The position numbers were made by a program, and so were the translations under genes. The notes under the pieces were generated by a model. It worked only from the letters and a program-made list of their open reading frames with translations, was not told the DNA's origin and made no database searches. This document shows positions 26,093 to 35,164 of a DNA stretch of 64,000 bases, piece by piece. The stretch is from Curtobacterium flaccumfaciens. Its GTDB lineage: Bacteria; Actinomycetota; Actinomycetes; Actinomycetales; Microbacteriaceae. Within the stretch, counting starts at the first letter, position 1, and every line of letters starts with the position of its first letter. The stretch spans positions 1-64,000 of the forward strand of contig NZ_JABMCF010000032.1 of NCBI RefSeq assembly GCF_013359815.1, given 5' to 3'.

Positions 26093-26601
26093 GAGGCGCT
26101 CCGCGGGGCGTGGCCCTCGCCGTGCACCTGTGCGACCACGTGGTCGAGTACTCCGTCGAGCACGGCGAGCCCGTCGGACACCCCACCGCGCGACCCGGGC
26201 AGGGTGACGAGCAGGCAACCGGCGTTCGTGACCCCGGCGACGCCGCGGGTGAGCAGGGCGGTGGGGCCGGCACCCGCGAGTCCGCGTCGACGGATCTCCT
26301 CGGTGATGCCGGGCAGTTCGAGGTCGATCAGCCCCGCCACGGCCTCGGGGGTCCGGTCGGTCGGGGTGACCCCGGTGCCGCCGGTGGTGATGACGACCCG
26401 GGCGTCGGCCAGGAGCTCCGCGGTGACGGTCTCGGTGATCGCGCCGCCGTCGGGGACGATGATCGGGTCGCTCGTGGTGAACCCGTGGTCGCGCAGCCAG
26501 TCGGCGATGACGGGTCCGGTGCGGTCGAGTGCGGGGTCGGCGGCGGCCTGCGTGGACACCACGACGACGGCGGCCCGGCCCCTGGTCGGCTCGGCGGTCA
26601 T
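26089..26601 (-). CDS. MogA/MoaB-family molybdopterin adenylyltransferase
   Basis: 170 residues from ATG 26601, overlapping the moaC stop as ATGA. The MoaB/Mog motif is clear: VVITTGGTGVTPTDRTPEA, followed by GLAGAGPTALLTRGVAG (serine/arginine loop) and LPGSRGGVSDGLAVL. It adenylates molybdopterin before metal insertion by MoeA. Start and stop overlaps place it in the middle of a tightly packed cofactor operon. Confidence 0.92.
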   Translation of the reverse strand: MTAEPTRGRAAVVVVSTQAAADPALDRTGPVIADWLRDHGFTTSDPIIVPDGGAITETVTAELLADARVVITTGGTGVTPTDRTPEAVAGLIDLELPGITEEIRRRGLAGAGPTALLTRGVAGVTNAGCLLVTLPGSRGGVSDGLAVLDGVLDHVVAQVHGEGHAPRSAS

Positions 26602-27113
26602 CGGTTGCTCCAGTCCCCGGAGCGTCCGCCGTGCTTCTCGAGCACGCGGACGTCCGTGATCACGGCCGCTCGGTCGACGGCCTTCACCATGTCGTACACC
26701 GTCAGGGCGGCGACGCTCGCGCCGGTCAGTGCTTCCATCTCGACGCCGGTGCGGGAGGTCGTGCGGACCGACACCTCGATCAGCACGCGGTCGTCGGAGC
26801 CGGTGATGTCGACCTGCACGCCGGCGATCGGCAGCGGGTGGCACAGCGGGATCAGGTCGGAGGTCTTCTTCACCGCCATGATCGCGGCGATGCGGGCGGT
26901 GCCGACGACCGCACCCTTGGGCAGCGAGCCGTCGAGGATGCGTGCGACGACGTCGGGACGGGTGACGACGGTGGCGGTGGCGGTGGCCGACCGGTCGGTG
27001 ACGTCCTTCGCGGAGACGTCGACCATGTGCGCGCTGCCGTCGGCGCGGACGTGCGACAACTCGTCGGTCGGCGTCGGTTCGGACCCCATCTGGTCAGCGG
27101 ACGGGTCGGTCAT
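26598..27113 (-). CDS. moaC: Cyclic pyranopterin monophosphate synthase
   Basis: 171 residues. MoaC landmarks are MVDVSAKDVTDRSATA near the N-terminus, KKTSDLIPLCHPLPI (catalytic His and Lys), VRTTSRTGVEMEALTGAS and MVKAVDRA near the C-terminus. It makes the second step of molybdopterin synthesis. ATG 27113 overlaps the moeA stop; an ATG at 27089 is also possible. MoaA, the radical-SAM partner, is not in the window. Confidence 0.94.
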   Translation of the reverse strand: MTDPSADQMGSEPTPTDELSHVRADGSAHMVDVSAKDVTDRSATATATVVTRPDVVARILDGSLPKGAVVGTARIAAIMAVKKTSDLIPLCHPLPIAGVQVDITGSDDRVLIEVSVRTTSRTGVEMEALTGASVAALTVYDMVKAVDRAAVITDVRVLEKHGGRSGDWSNR

Positions 27114-28354
27114 CGGAGGCTCCAGACGGTCAGGGGGTCGCCGGGTTCGACGGTGTCGACCCCCACGGGGACGTGCACCAGGTGGGTGGCGGCGGCGTAG
27201 TGCACGAGCAGGTGCGAACTCGGCCCACCGACGAAGTGCACGGCACCGTCCTGCACCCGGCCTCGACGGAACTGGTGCTTGCCGACGGGTGAACCGGCAG
27301 CGGACGCCGCCGGCAGGACCTGCGTGGGGCGGTCCGGCGTGAGTCCGACGGCGGCAGCGAGCAGCGGGCGCAGGAACACCTCGAACGAGACGAGCGCCGA
27401 CACCGGGTTGCCGGGGAAGGACACGACCGGCACGGCGCGACCGTCCTCGAACACGACGCTGCCGAACGCCTGTGGCCCACCGGGCTGCATCGCGACCGGC
27501 GTCACCGCGAGCCCGCGGGGTTCGAGTGCCTGTCGCACGACCTCGTACGCCCCGGCGCTGATGCCCCCGGTGGTCACAACGAGGTCGGCCCAGTCCCCCA
27601 CGGCCGCATCGAGCGCCCGGTCGAAGGCCTCGACGTCGTCGCTCACCCGGACGGCCCGCGAGTCCGCACCGACCTGGGCAAGAGCTGCCCGCAGCGCGAT
27701 GCCGTTCGCGTCACCGATGGTCGCCGCGTCCGTGTCGGCGCCCTGCAGCTCGGACCCGGTCGACACGACGAGGACCCGCAGCGGTCGGCGCACCGACACG
27801 GTCGTCACCCCCGCAGCAGCCAGGGCCCCGAGCAGCGCCGGCGTGACCGGGGAGCCGGCCGGAGCGAGCTCGGCACCGGTGGGCAGGTCGCTGCCGGTCA
27901 CCCGCACGAAGGTGCCGGCGGTCAGGTCGGCGGGCACCGTCACCCGGGGCAGCTCGAGCGCCGCCGGGAACGCACCGGGTTCGGTCGCTTCGACCGGGAA
28001 CACCGCGTCGGCACCGGTCGGGATCCGCGCACCCGTCATGATCGGCGCGGCCGTGCCGGATTCGAGCGGTTCGGGCACCACGCCGGCCGGGATCGGGGCG
28101 ACGACCCGGAGGGCCTGCCCCGCGTCCGCTGCCCGCACGGCGAACCCGTCCATCTGACTGTTGTCGAACGGCGGCAGCGGAACGGGCGACGCGACGGGAG
28201 CAGCGAGCACGCGGTGAGCGAACCCGACAGGCGCACCCGCGCCCGCGCCCGCACCGGCGAGTTCGTCGAGTGGCAGTTCTTCTGCTCCGAGGCCCGCCAC
28301 CACCGGCGCGAGCAACGCCGCCAGGTCGTCGCGGTGCTGACCGATCGTTCGCAC
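27110..28354 (-). CDS. moeA: Molybdopterin molybdenumtransferase
   Basis: 414 residues from GTG 28354 with GGAGG six bases upstream. MoeA landmarks are PLPPFDNSQMDGFAVRA, MTGARIPTGADAVFPVEAT, VSTGSEL, ISAGAYEVV and FPGNPVSALVSFEVFLRP. It inserts molybdenum into adenylated molybdopterin. First gene of the minus-strand operon moeA-moaC-mog-moaE-membrane protein. The 106-bp gap to the divergent MTA phosphorylase gene must hold both promoters. Confidence 0.95.
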   Translation of the reverse strand: MRTIGQHRDDLAALLAPVVAGLGAEELPLDELAGAGAGAGAPVGFAHRVLAAPVASPVPLPPFDNSQMDGFAVRAADAGQALRVVAPIPAGVVPEPLESGTAAPIMTGARIPTGADAVFPVEATEPGAFPAALELPRVTVPADLTAGTFVRVTGSDLPTGAELAPAGSPVTPALLGALAAAGVTTVSVRRPLRVLVVSTGSELQGADTDAATIGDANGIALRAALAQVGADSRAVRVSDDVEAFDRALDAAVGDWADLVVTTGGISAGAYEVVRQALEPRGLAVTPVAMQPGGPQAFGSVVFEDGRAVPVVSFPGNPVSALVSFEVFLRPLLAAAVGLTPDRPTQVLPAASAAGSPVGKHQFRRGRVQDGAVHFVGGPSSHLLVHYAAATHLVHVPVGVDTVEPGDPLTVWSLR

Positions 28355-28460
28355 AGGTGCCTCCGAACAGGGGTTGGTGGCGCCGCTCCCGGTTCGTCCG
28401 GTGGCGCCGTCAGTAGCGTATCCAGCGCGCAGCCCGCGCCGACGACCAACCGGAGGACCT

Positions 28461-29393
28461 GTGGAGAACGACGAAGCCGTGACGATCGGTGTCATCGGAG
28501 GCTCCGGCCTCTACCAGCTGTTCGAGGAGGGCACCGCCGACGAGCTCGACGTCCCGACCCCGTTCGGCCCGACGTCGAGCCCGATCAGCATCGGCACGAT
28601 GGCCGGACGACGGGTCGCGTTCCTGACCCGCCACGGCCGTGAACACTCCGTCGCCCCGCACCGCATCAACCACCGTGCGAACGTCTGGGCGCTCCGTTCA
28701 CTCGGCGTCCGCGCGATCGTGTCCTCGAGCGCCGTCGGCGGCCTGCACCCCGACTACGCCCCGGGCACCTTCGTCGTGACGGACCAGCTCATCGACCGCA
28801 CCTGGGGCCGCGCCGACACGTTCTTCGAGGACGACGTGCAGCACCTGTCCTTCGCCGACCCGTTCGACCCGACGCTCCGCCGCGCGGCGATCGACGCCGT
28901 CGCCGGACTCAACGTGCCCTTCCGTCCGACCGGCACGTGCGTCGTCATCCAGGGTCCCCGGTTCTCCACCCGCGCCGAGTCCGTCTGGCTCCGCCAGGCC
29001 GGCGGCCACACGATCAACATGACGATGACGCCCGAGGTCCCCCTGGCCGCCGAACTCGGCATCGCCACCGTGAACCTGTCGTTCGTCACCGACGCCGACG
29101 CCGGCCTGGCCCCGACCGAGGACGAAGCCGCCGCCGCAGCCGCAGCCAGCGGCCCCGACGTCGACGACGCCGGAGCCGTCGTCACCCACGCCCTCGTCAT
29201 GGAGCGCCTCGCTCGCGCCAACGAGGTCATCGTCCGAGCCATCGGCCAGATCGTCGCCGCGATCCCCGCCGACTTCACCCCGCGCGAGCTCGTCCCGACC
29301 AGCGCGAGCGCCAGCATCATGCAGACCCAGCCGACCGCCGCCGCCACCACGAAGGCCCAGCCCGCCTCCACCACCACGGGTGCCACCGCATGA
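28461..29393 (+). CDS. mtnP: S-methyl-5'-thioadenosine phosphorylase / purine nucleoside phosphorylase family
   Basis: 310 residues from GTG 28461 with GGAGG at the right distance. Landmarks are IGVIGGSGLYQLF, FLTRHGREHSVAPHRINHRA (phosphate-binding), ASSSAVGGL variant VSSSAVGGL, and NMTMTPEVPLAAELGIATVN (substrate Met-Thr and Asn-Glu region). A low-complexity C-terminal tail of about 35 residues rich in Thr, Ala and Ser is extra. It is the first gene of a five-gene operon and overlaps the epimerase gene by ATGA. MTAP versus PNP specificity cannot be settled by eye. Confidence 0.85.
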   Translation: MENDEAVTIGVIGGSGLYQLFEEGTADELDVPTPFGPTSSPISIGTMAGRRVAFLTRHGREHSVAPHRINHRANVWALRSLGVRAIVSSSAVGGLHPDYAPGTFVVTDQLIDRTWGRADTFFEDDVQHLSFADPFDPTLRRAAIDAVAGLNVPFRPTGTCVVIQGPRFSTRAESVWLRQAGGHTINMTMTPEVPLAAELGIATVNLSFVTDADAGLAPTEDEAAAAAAASGPDVDDAGAVVTHALVMERLARANEVIVRAIGQIVAAIPADFTPRELVPTSASASIMQTQPTAAATTKAQPASTTTGATA

Positions 29394-30460
29394 GCCGCCT
29401 CCTCGTCACCGGCGGCGCCGGCTTCATCGGCTCCGCGATCGTCCGCCGCGCACTGGCCGACGGCCACGAGGTCCGCGTCCTCGACTCCCTGCGCGACGAC
29501 GTGCACGGCGACCCCGCCGAGGTCATCCACGCCCACCAGCACCAGGGCATCGAGTTCGTGCACGGCGACGTCCGTGACCGGATCGCCCTCGACGCCGCCC
29601 TCGACGGCATCGACGTCGTGTGCCACCAGGCCGCCAAGGTCGGCCTCGGCGTGGACTTCCAGGACGCCCCCGACTACGTCTCGTCGAACGACGCCGGCAC
29701 CGCCCACGTCCTCGCCGGCATGGACCGGCACGACATCGGCCGGCTCGTCGTCGCCAGCTCGATGGTCGTCTACGGCGAGGGCGCGTACACCACCGCCTCC
29801 GGCGAACCCACCCGTCCGCCGGCCCGCCGCCGCGAGGACCTCGACGCCGGCCGATTCGACCCGATCGGCCCCGACGGTCAGCCCCTGCTGCCCGGCCTGA
29901 TCGACGAGTCCGCCGCGCTCGACCCCCGCAACGTCTACGCGCAGACGAAGGTCGCGCAGGAGCACCTGGCCTCGAGCTGGGCCCGCGCCACTGGGGGCCG
30001 CGCGATCGCGCTCCGGTACCACAACGTCTACGGACCGGGCATGCCCGCGAACACCCCCTACGCCGGTGTCGCGTCCCTGTTCCGCTCGGCACTGGCCCGC
30101 GGCGAGGCACCCCGCGTCTTCGAGGACGGCGCCCAGCGACGCGACTTCGTGCACGTCGACGACGTCGCCGGCGCGAACGCCGCCTCGATCGCGGCGACCG
30201 CCGACCTGCCGTCGGACTCGTTCCGCGCGTACAACGTCGGCTCCGGCACCGTGCACACCATCGGCGACATGGCCGCCGCGATCGCCGGACCCGACGGCCC
30301 GCAGCCGGTCGTCACCGGCGAGTACCGCCTGGGCGACGTCCGCCACGTCACGGCGAGTTCGGCACGCATCGCCGCCGAGCTCGGATGGCACGCCGGGGTC
30401 GACTTCGAGGCCGGGATGCGCGACTTCGCGACGGCTCCGCTCCGCAGCGCCGTCCGCTAG
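29390..30460 (+). CDS. NAD-dependent nucleotide-sugar epimerase/dehydratase
   Basis: 356 residues, extended SDR. GGAGFIGSAIV at the N-terminus binds NAD, SSMVVYGEG holds the catalytic Ser/Thr, YAQTKVAQE is YxxxK, and RYHNVYGPG is typical of UDP-glucose 4-epimerase-like enzymes. It overlaps the phosphorylase gene by ATGA. With the two glycosyltransferase-type genes downstream it suggests glycosylation of an unknown acceptor. Confidence 0.9.
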   Translation: MSRLLVTGGAGFIGSAIVRRALADGHEVRVLDSLRDDVHGDPAEVIHAHQHQGIEFVHGDVRDRIALDAALDGIDVVCHQAAKVGLGVDFQDAPDYVSSNDAGTAHVLAGMDRHDIGRLVVASSMVVYGEGAYTTASGEPTRPPARRREDLDAGRFDPIGPDGQPLLPGLIDESAALDPRNVYAQTKVAQEHLASSWARATGGRAIALRYHNVYGPGMPANTPYAGVASLFRSALARGEAPRVFEDGAQRRDFVHVDDVAGANAASIAATADLPSDSFRAYNVGSGTVHTIGDMAAAIAGPDGPQPVVTGEYRLGDVRHVTASSARIAAELGWHAGVDFEAGMRDFATAPLRSAVR

Positions 30461-30518
30461 CCGGAACGCGTGCGCGAGCGGCGCACCGCTGGCCGCGCCT
30501 GAGAGCGCGACCAGCCAC

Positions 30519-30562
30519 CGGACGGGAGGCCCGTGACGGCCCCGCCCCGCGCCTCCCGTCCG
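30519..30562. repeat. Dispersed palindromic repeat, family A (copy 2)
   Basis: CGGACGGGAGGC (30519-30530) is inverted exactly at 30551-30562 (GCCTCCCGTCCG), with a GC-rich centre. It lies between the epimerase gene and the GT2 gene inside what otherwise looks like one operon, where it may act as a partial terminator or mRNA stabiliser. Confidence 0.75.
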
Positions 30563-30740
30563 CAGTCCCGCCCCCGGAACGCGCGACACGCGCGCACCCT
30601 GTCCCCCGTTCTGGGGACCGTCCGCGAACCGGACGCGCTGAACGACCAGGACCCGGCAGTTTCCTGTACCCCGCAGCGCGTCGTCGTGTTGTGTCGAGTG
30701 CATGCCAGGACAGACCCGTCGATCCGACCGACCGCACCGA

Positions 30741-31490
30741 ATGACGGACATGACTGTCGACGTGATCCTGCCGTGCCTCGACGAGGCGGACGCCCTGCCG
30801 AAGGTCATCGCACGGCTCCCCACGGGCTACCGGGCCATCGTCGTCGACAACGGATCGACCGACGGATCGGCCGACGTCGCCCGCGCCCACGGTGCCCTCG
30901 TGGTGACGGAACCCGTGAAGGGCTTCGGTTCGGCCTGCGCCGCCGGGGTCGCCGCGGCGACCGCAGACTTCGTCGCCTTCTGCGACGCCGACGCCTCGAT
31001 GGACCCCGCCGAGCTCCCGCCCCTGGTCGACCGCGTCGCCAGTGGCCGCGTCGACCTGGCACTCGGCCGCCGCGTCCCGACGGGCCGCGGTGCATGGGCT
31101 CCGCACGCGCGCTTCGCGAACCGCGTCCTCGCCGTCCTCATGCACCGCGCGACCGGCTACCGCCTGCGCGACCTCGGCCCGATGCGCGTGATGCGCCGCG
31201 AGGACCTCGTCTCCCTCGACCTGCGCGACCGCCGCAGCGGCTACCCGCTCGAGATGGTCCTGGCCGCGCACGCCGCCGGCTGGCGCGTCGACGAGTCCGA
31301 CATCGGGTACGCGCAGCGCATCGGCGACAGCAAGGTCACCGGCACGCTCCGCGGCACGATCAACGCGGTGCGGGACATGTCACGTCTGCTCCGTGCGTAC
31401 CGCCGGGAGGCCCGTGTCCGGGTCGTCGCACCGGGACCGCTCCGCCAGGCGGCCGAGTCCACCCCCGTGGTCGAGGAGGCCCGCTCGTGA
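30741..31490 (+). CDS. Glycosyltransferase family 2
   Basis: 249 residues from ATG 30741. GT-A fold landmarks are VDVILPCLDEADALPKVI, VVDNGSTDGSADVA, FVAFCDADASMDPAEL (DxD-type metal site CDADAS) and GYPLEMVLAAHAAGWRVDE. No membrane anchor is visible, so it is a soluble or peripheral transferase. It resembles DPM1/dolichyl-phosphate-sugar-synthase-like GT2 enzymes. It overlaps the next gene by GTGA. Donor probably comes from the epimerase upstream. Confidence 0.88.
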   Translation: MTDMTVDVILPCLDEADALPKVIARLPTGYRAIVVDNGSTDGSADVARAHGALVVTEPVKGFGSACAAGVAAATADFVAFCDADASMDPAELPPLVDRVASGRVDLALGRRVPTGRGAWAPHARFANRVLAVLMHRATGYRLRDLGPMRVMRREDLVSLDLRDRRSGYPLEMVLAAHAAGWRVDESDIGYAQRIGDSKVTGTLRGTINAVRDMSRLLRAYRREARVRVVAPGPLRQAAESTPVVEEARS

Positions 31491-32146
31491 CCGCCACCCC
31501 CGCCCACAGCGCTGCGCGCACCGACGTGACCGTCGCCGTCGTGGCGAAGGAGTGCCTGCCCGGCAAGGTGAAGACCCGGCTGACGCCGGCGCTCTCCCCC
31601 GAGGGCGCCGCACGCGTCGCGTCCGCGAGCCTCGCCGACACCCTGGCGACCGTCCGCGCACTGCCCGCGGCACGCCGGGTCCTGTTCTTCGACGGCGACG
31701 TCGTGCCCGCCGTGGCCGAGGGGTTCGAGGTGCTGCACCAGCCCGGTGGCGGCCTCGACGAGCGCCTCGGGTTCCTGTTCGACGCCGTCGACGGTCCGTT
31801 GCTGCTCGTCGGCATGGACACCCCGCAGGTGTCCACCGCGGACCTCGCACCGGTGTTCGACGACGCCGCCCGCGATGCCTGGTTCGGCCCGGCCGAGGAC
31901 GGCGGCTTCTGGTCGCTGTACCTGCGAGAGCCCACCGGCGACCTGCTGCGCGGCGTCCCCATGTCGCGCGACGACACCGGAGCCGTGCAGCGCGCACGCC
32001 TGACCGATGCCGGCCTCGACGTGGGCGTGCTCGGCGAGCTGCTCGACGTCGACACCATGCCGGACGCCGAGCGGGTCGCCGACCTCGCACCCGACTCCGA
32101 CTTCACCCGGGCACTCCGTGCCGAGACCGTGGGGAGCACCCGATGA
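31487..32146 (+). CDS. DUF2064 / TIGR04282 glycosyltransferase-like protein
   Basis: 219 residues from GTG 31487. The family start VAVVAKECLPGKVKTRLTPAL (a nucleotidyl/glycosyltransferase loop with K-x-R) and GPLLLVGMDTPQVS (DxP) and WFGPAEDGGFWSLYLRE are characteristic of DUF2064. Members are predicted GT-A or nucleotidyltransferase-fold enzymes of unknown reaction, often beside GT2 genes. Overlaps on both sides (GTGA, ATGA) fix it in the operon. Confidence 0.85.
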   Translation: MTATPAHSAARTDVTVAVVAKECLPGKVKTRLTPALSPEGAARVASASLADTLATVRALPAARRVLFFDGDVVPAVAEGFEVLHQPGGGLDERLGFLFDAVDGPLLLVGMDTPQVSTADLAPVFDDAARDAWFGPAEDGGFWSLYLREPTGDLLRGVPMSRDDTGAVQRARLTDAGLDVGVLGELLDVDTMPDAERVADLAPDSDFTRALRAETVGSTR

Positions 32147-32805
32147 CCATGCACGCACCCGTCTCGTTCGGCGCCGGCGGCGGCGAGCCGTACGCCCGTG
32201 CGCTCCGCACCGACGGCCACCTGCGCCTGACCGATGCCGACCGTCCCGACGCCGTCACCACGATGGACGTCGGCCGCTGGAGCGCCGCCGCCGACCGTGT
32301 CGACCGCTCGCTGCTCGACGACGTCGACGGCGGGGTCATCGACATCGGCTGCGGCCCGGGCCGGATGCTCGTCGCCGCACGGTCCCGGGGCATCCCGGCG
32401 CTCGGCGTGGACGTCTCCGCCGAGGCCGTCGCCATCGCGCAGCGCTCCGGCGGCACCGCCCTGCAGGGTTCCGTGTTCGACGCGGTGCCCGACGAGGGCC
32501 ACTGGGACACCGCGCTCGTGATCGACGGGAACATCGGCATCGGCGGCGACCCCACGGCCCTGCTCGCCCGCTGCCGCGAGATCGTCCGCGCCGGCGGCCG
32601 GGTCATCGTCGAGACCAACCCCGAGGTCACGGCCGACCGTGTGTACACCGCCCGGGTGGTCGACGCCGACGGCAACGAGAGCGCCGGGTTCCCCTGGGCC
32701 GAGGTCGGCCTCGACGCCCTGCATCGGCACGCGGCGGAAGCCGGACTGGTCGCGCGGCAGAGCTGGACGGCCGAGGGCCGGAACTTCTGCGAGCTGCTCG
32801 CCTGA
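32143..32805 (+). CDS. Class I SAM-dependent methyltransferase
   Basis: 220 residues from ATG 32143, overlapping the DUF2064 gene by ATGA. SAM motif I is VIDIGCGPGRMLVAA (about residue 65), then LGVDVSAEAVAIA (motif II acidic residue) and ALVIDGNIGIGGDP. It is the last gene of the phosphorylase-epimerase-GT2-DUF2064-methyltransferase unit; a methylated glycoside is a reasonable guess for the product, not shown by sequence. Confidence 0.88.
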   Translation: MTMHAPVSFGAGGGEPYARALRTDGHLRLTDADRPDAVTTMDVGRWSAAADRVDRSLLDDVDGGVIDIGCGPGRMLVAARSRGIPALGVDVSAEAVAIAQRSGGTALQGSVFDAVPDEGHWDTALVIDGNIGIGGDPTALLARCREIVRAGGRVIVETNPEVTADRVYTARVVDADGNESAGFPWAEVGLDALHRHAAEAGLVARQSWTAEGRNFCELLA

Positions 32806-32819
32806 GGCCCCGACACGCG

Positions 32820-32854
32820 CTTGTTTTGCACGATACAAGACAAGCGGGTAGAGT
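32820..32854 (+). promoter_or_regulatory. Promoter and overlapping palindrome of the 81-aa gene
   Basis: TTGCAC (32826-32831) and TAGAGT (32849-32854) are spaced 17 bp, a good sigma-70-type promoter. Overlapping the -35 box is an imperfect 20-bp palindrome with arms CTTGT (32820-32824) and ACAAG (32835-32839), placed where a MarR- or TetR-type repressor would block polymerase. Confidence 0.55.
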
Positions 32855-32931
32855 GGTGGTCATCCAGCCGACGGCGTCGCGGTCGCCGGCTCGGTGACCT
32901 GCGGACCTCGGCACGACGACGAGGAGCACCC

Positions 32932-33177
32932 ATGCAGAACCGTCAGAACCCCCTGGGCGGCGCCTACGTGACCGGCCTCGAGACCCGCGCCGAGCTCGGC
33001 GCCTTCACCGGCGACGCGACCCGCAGCCCGATCGGCAGCTACACCGGCACCGGCATCGGCCGCGCACTCGGCCGCTTCGTCGACACGCAGTTCCGCCGTC
33101 CCGGCACCGCGACGTCCTCGACGCGCACCGTGACCGGCTCGTTCCGCACGGCGACCGGTTCGTTCCGCACCGCCTGA
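32932..33177 (+). CDS. Small Gly/Thr/Arg-rich protein, 81 aa, with duplicated C-terminus
   Basis: ATG 32932 has GAGGAG eight bases upstream and a good promoter further up. The product ([20 protein letters not shown]...) is basic, Gly/Thr/Ser-rich and without a membrane segment. Its end is a perfect protein duplication [14 protein letters not shown] encoded by two 21-bp units at 33133-33153 and 33154-33174. I do not recognise a family; strong expression signals on a short repetitive protein suggest a structural or stress role. Confidence 0.65.
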   Translation: MQNRQNPLGGAYVTGLETRAELGAFTGDATRSPIGSYTGTGIGRALGRFVDTQFRRPGTATSSTRTVTGSFRTATGSFRTA

Positions 33178-33322
33178 GACACCTGCCTCCACAGACCGCG
33201 AGCGGTCGTCCACCCCGGGGGTCCCCCCTCAACCCGGGTGGGGCGACCGCTCGCTCGCGTTCCCCCGACCTCCGGTGCACTTCCCCCGAACGCGCCAGGG
33301 CGGCCGATGCCAGGATGGACGC

Positions 33323-34942
<1,620 letters not shown>

Positions 34943-35164
34943 CGCCCCCTCGGCCGGGCTGCGGGTCTCGGACAACCGCAGCCCGTCCGCCGGACCCGAG
35001 CCGGGCCTCCAGGCCGTGTGCCGCCGGGGCGCACCGGGCGTACCGTGACTGCCGATCCACTCAGGAAGCCGTCTCGGTGCGACCGAGCACTTGCGGCAGT
35101 TGTAACTTTGCAGGCAGCGCAAAAATCGTTCTGCCAGCGCATCGGTACCCGGGAGACCCTGCTC
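34943..35164 (+). promoter_or_regulatory. Intergenic region before the DHA2 exporter
   Basis: 222 bp. It contains a half copy of the family A repeat (near 35000-35020) and, closer to the exporter, an AT-richer stretch with an inverted repeat TTTGC (35107-35111) / GCAAA (35119-35123). The latter is a candidate operator for a repressor of the exporter gene. No regulator gene is adjacent. Confidence 0.35.
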
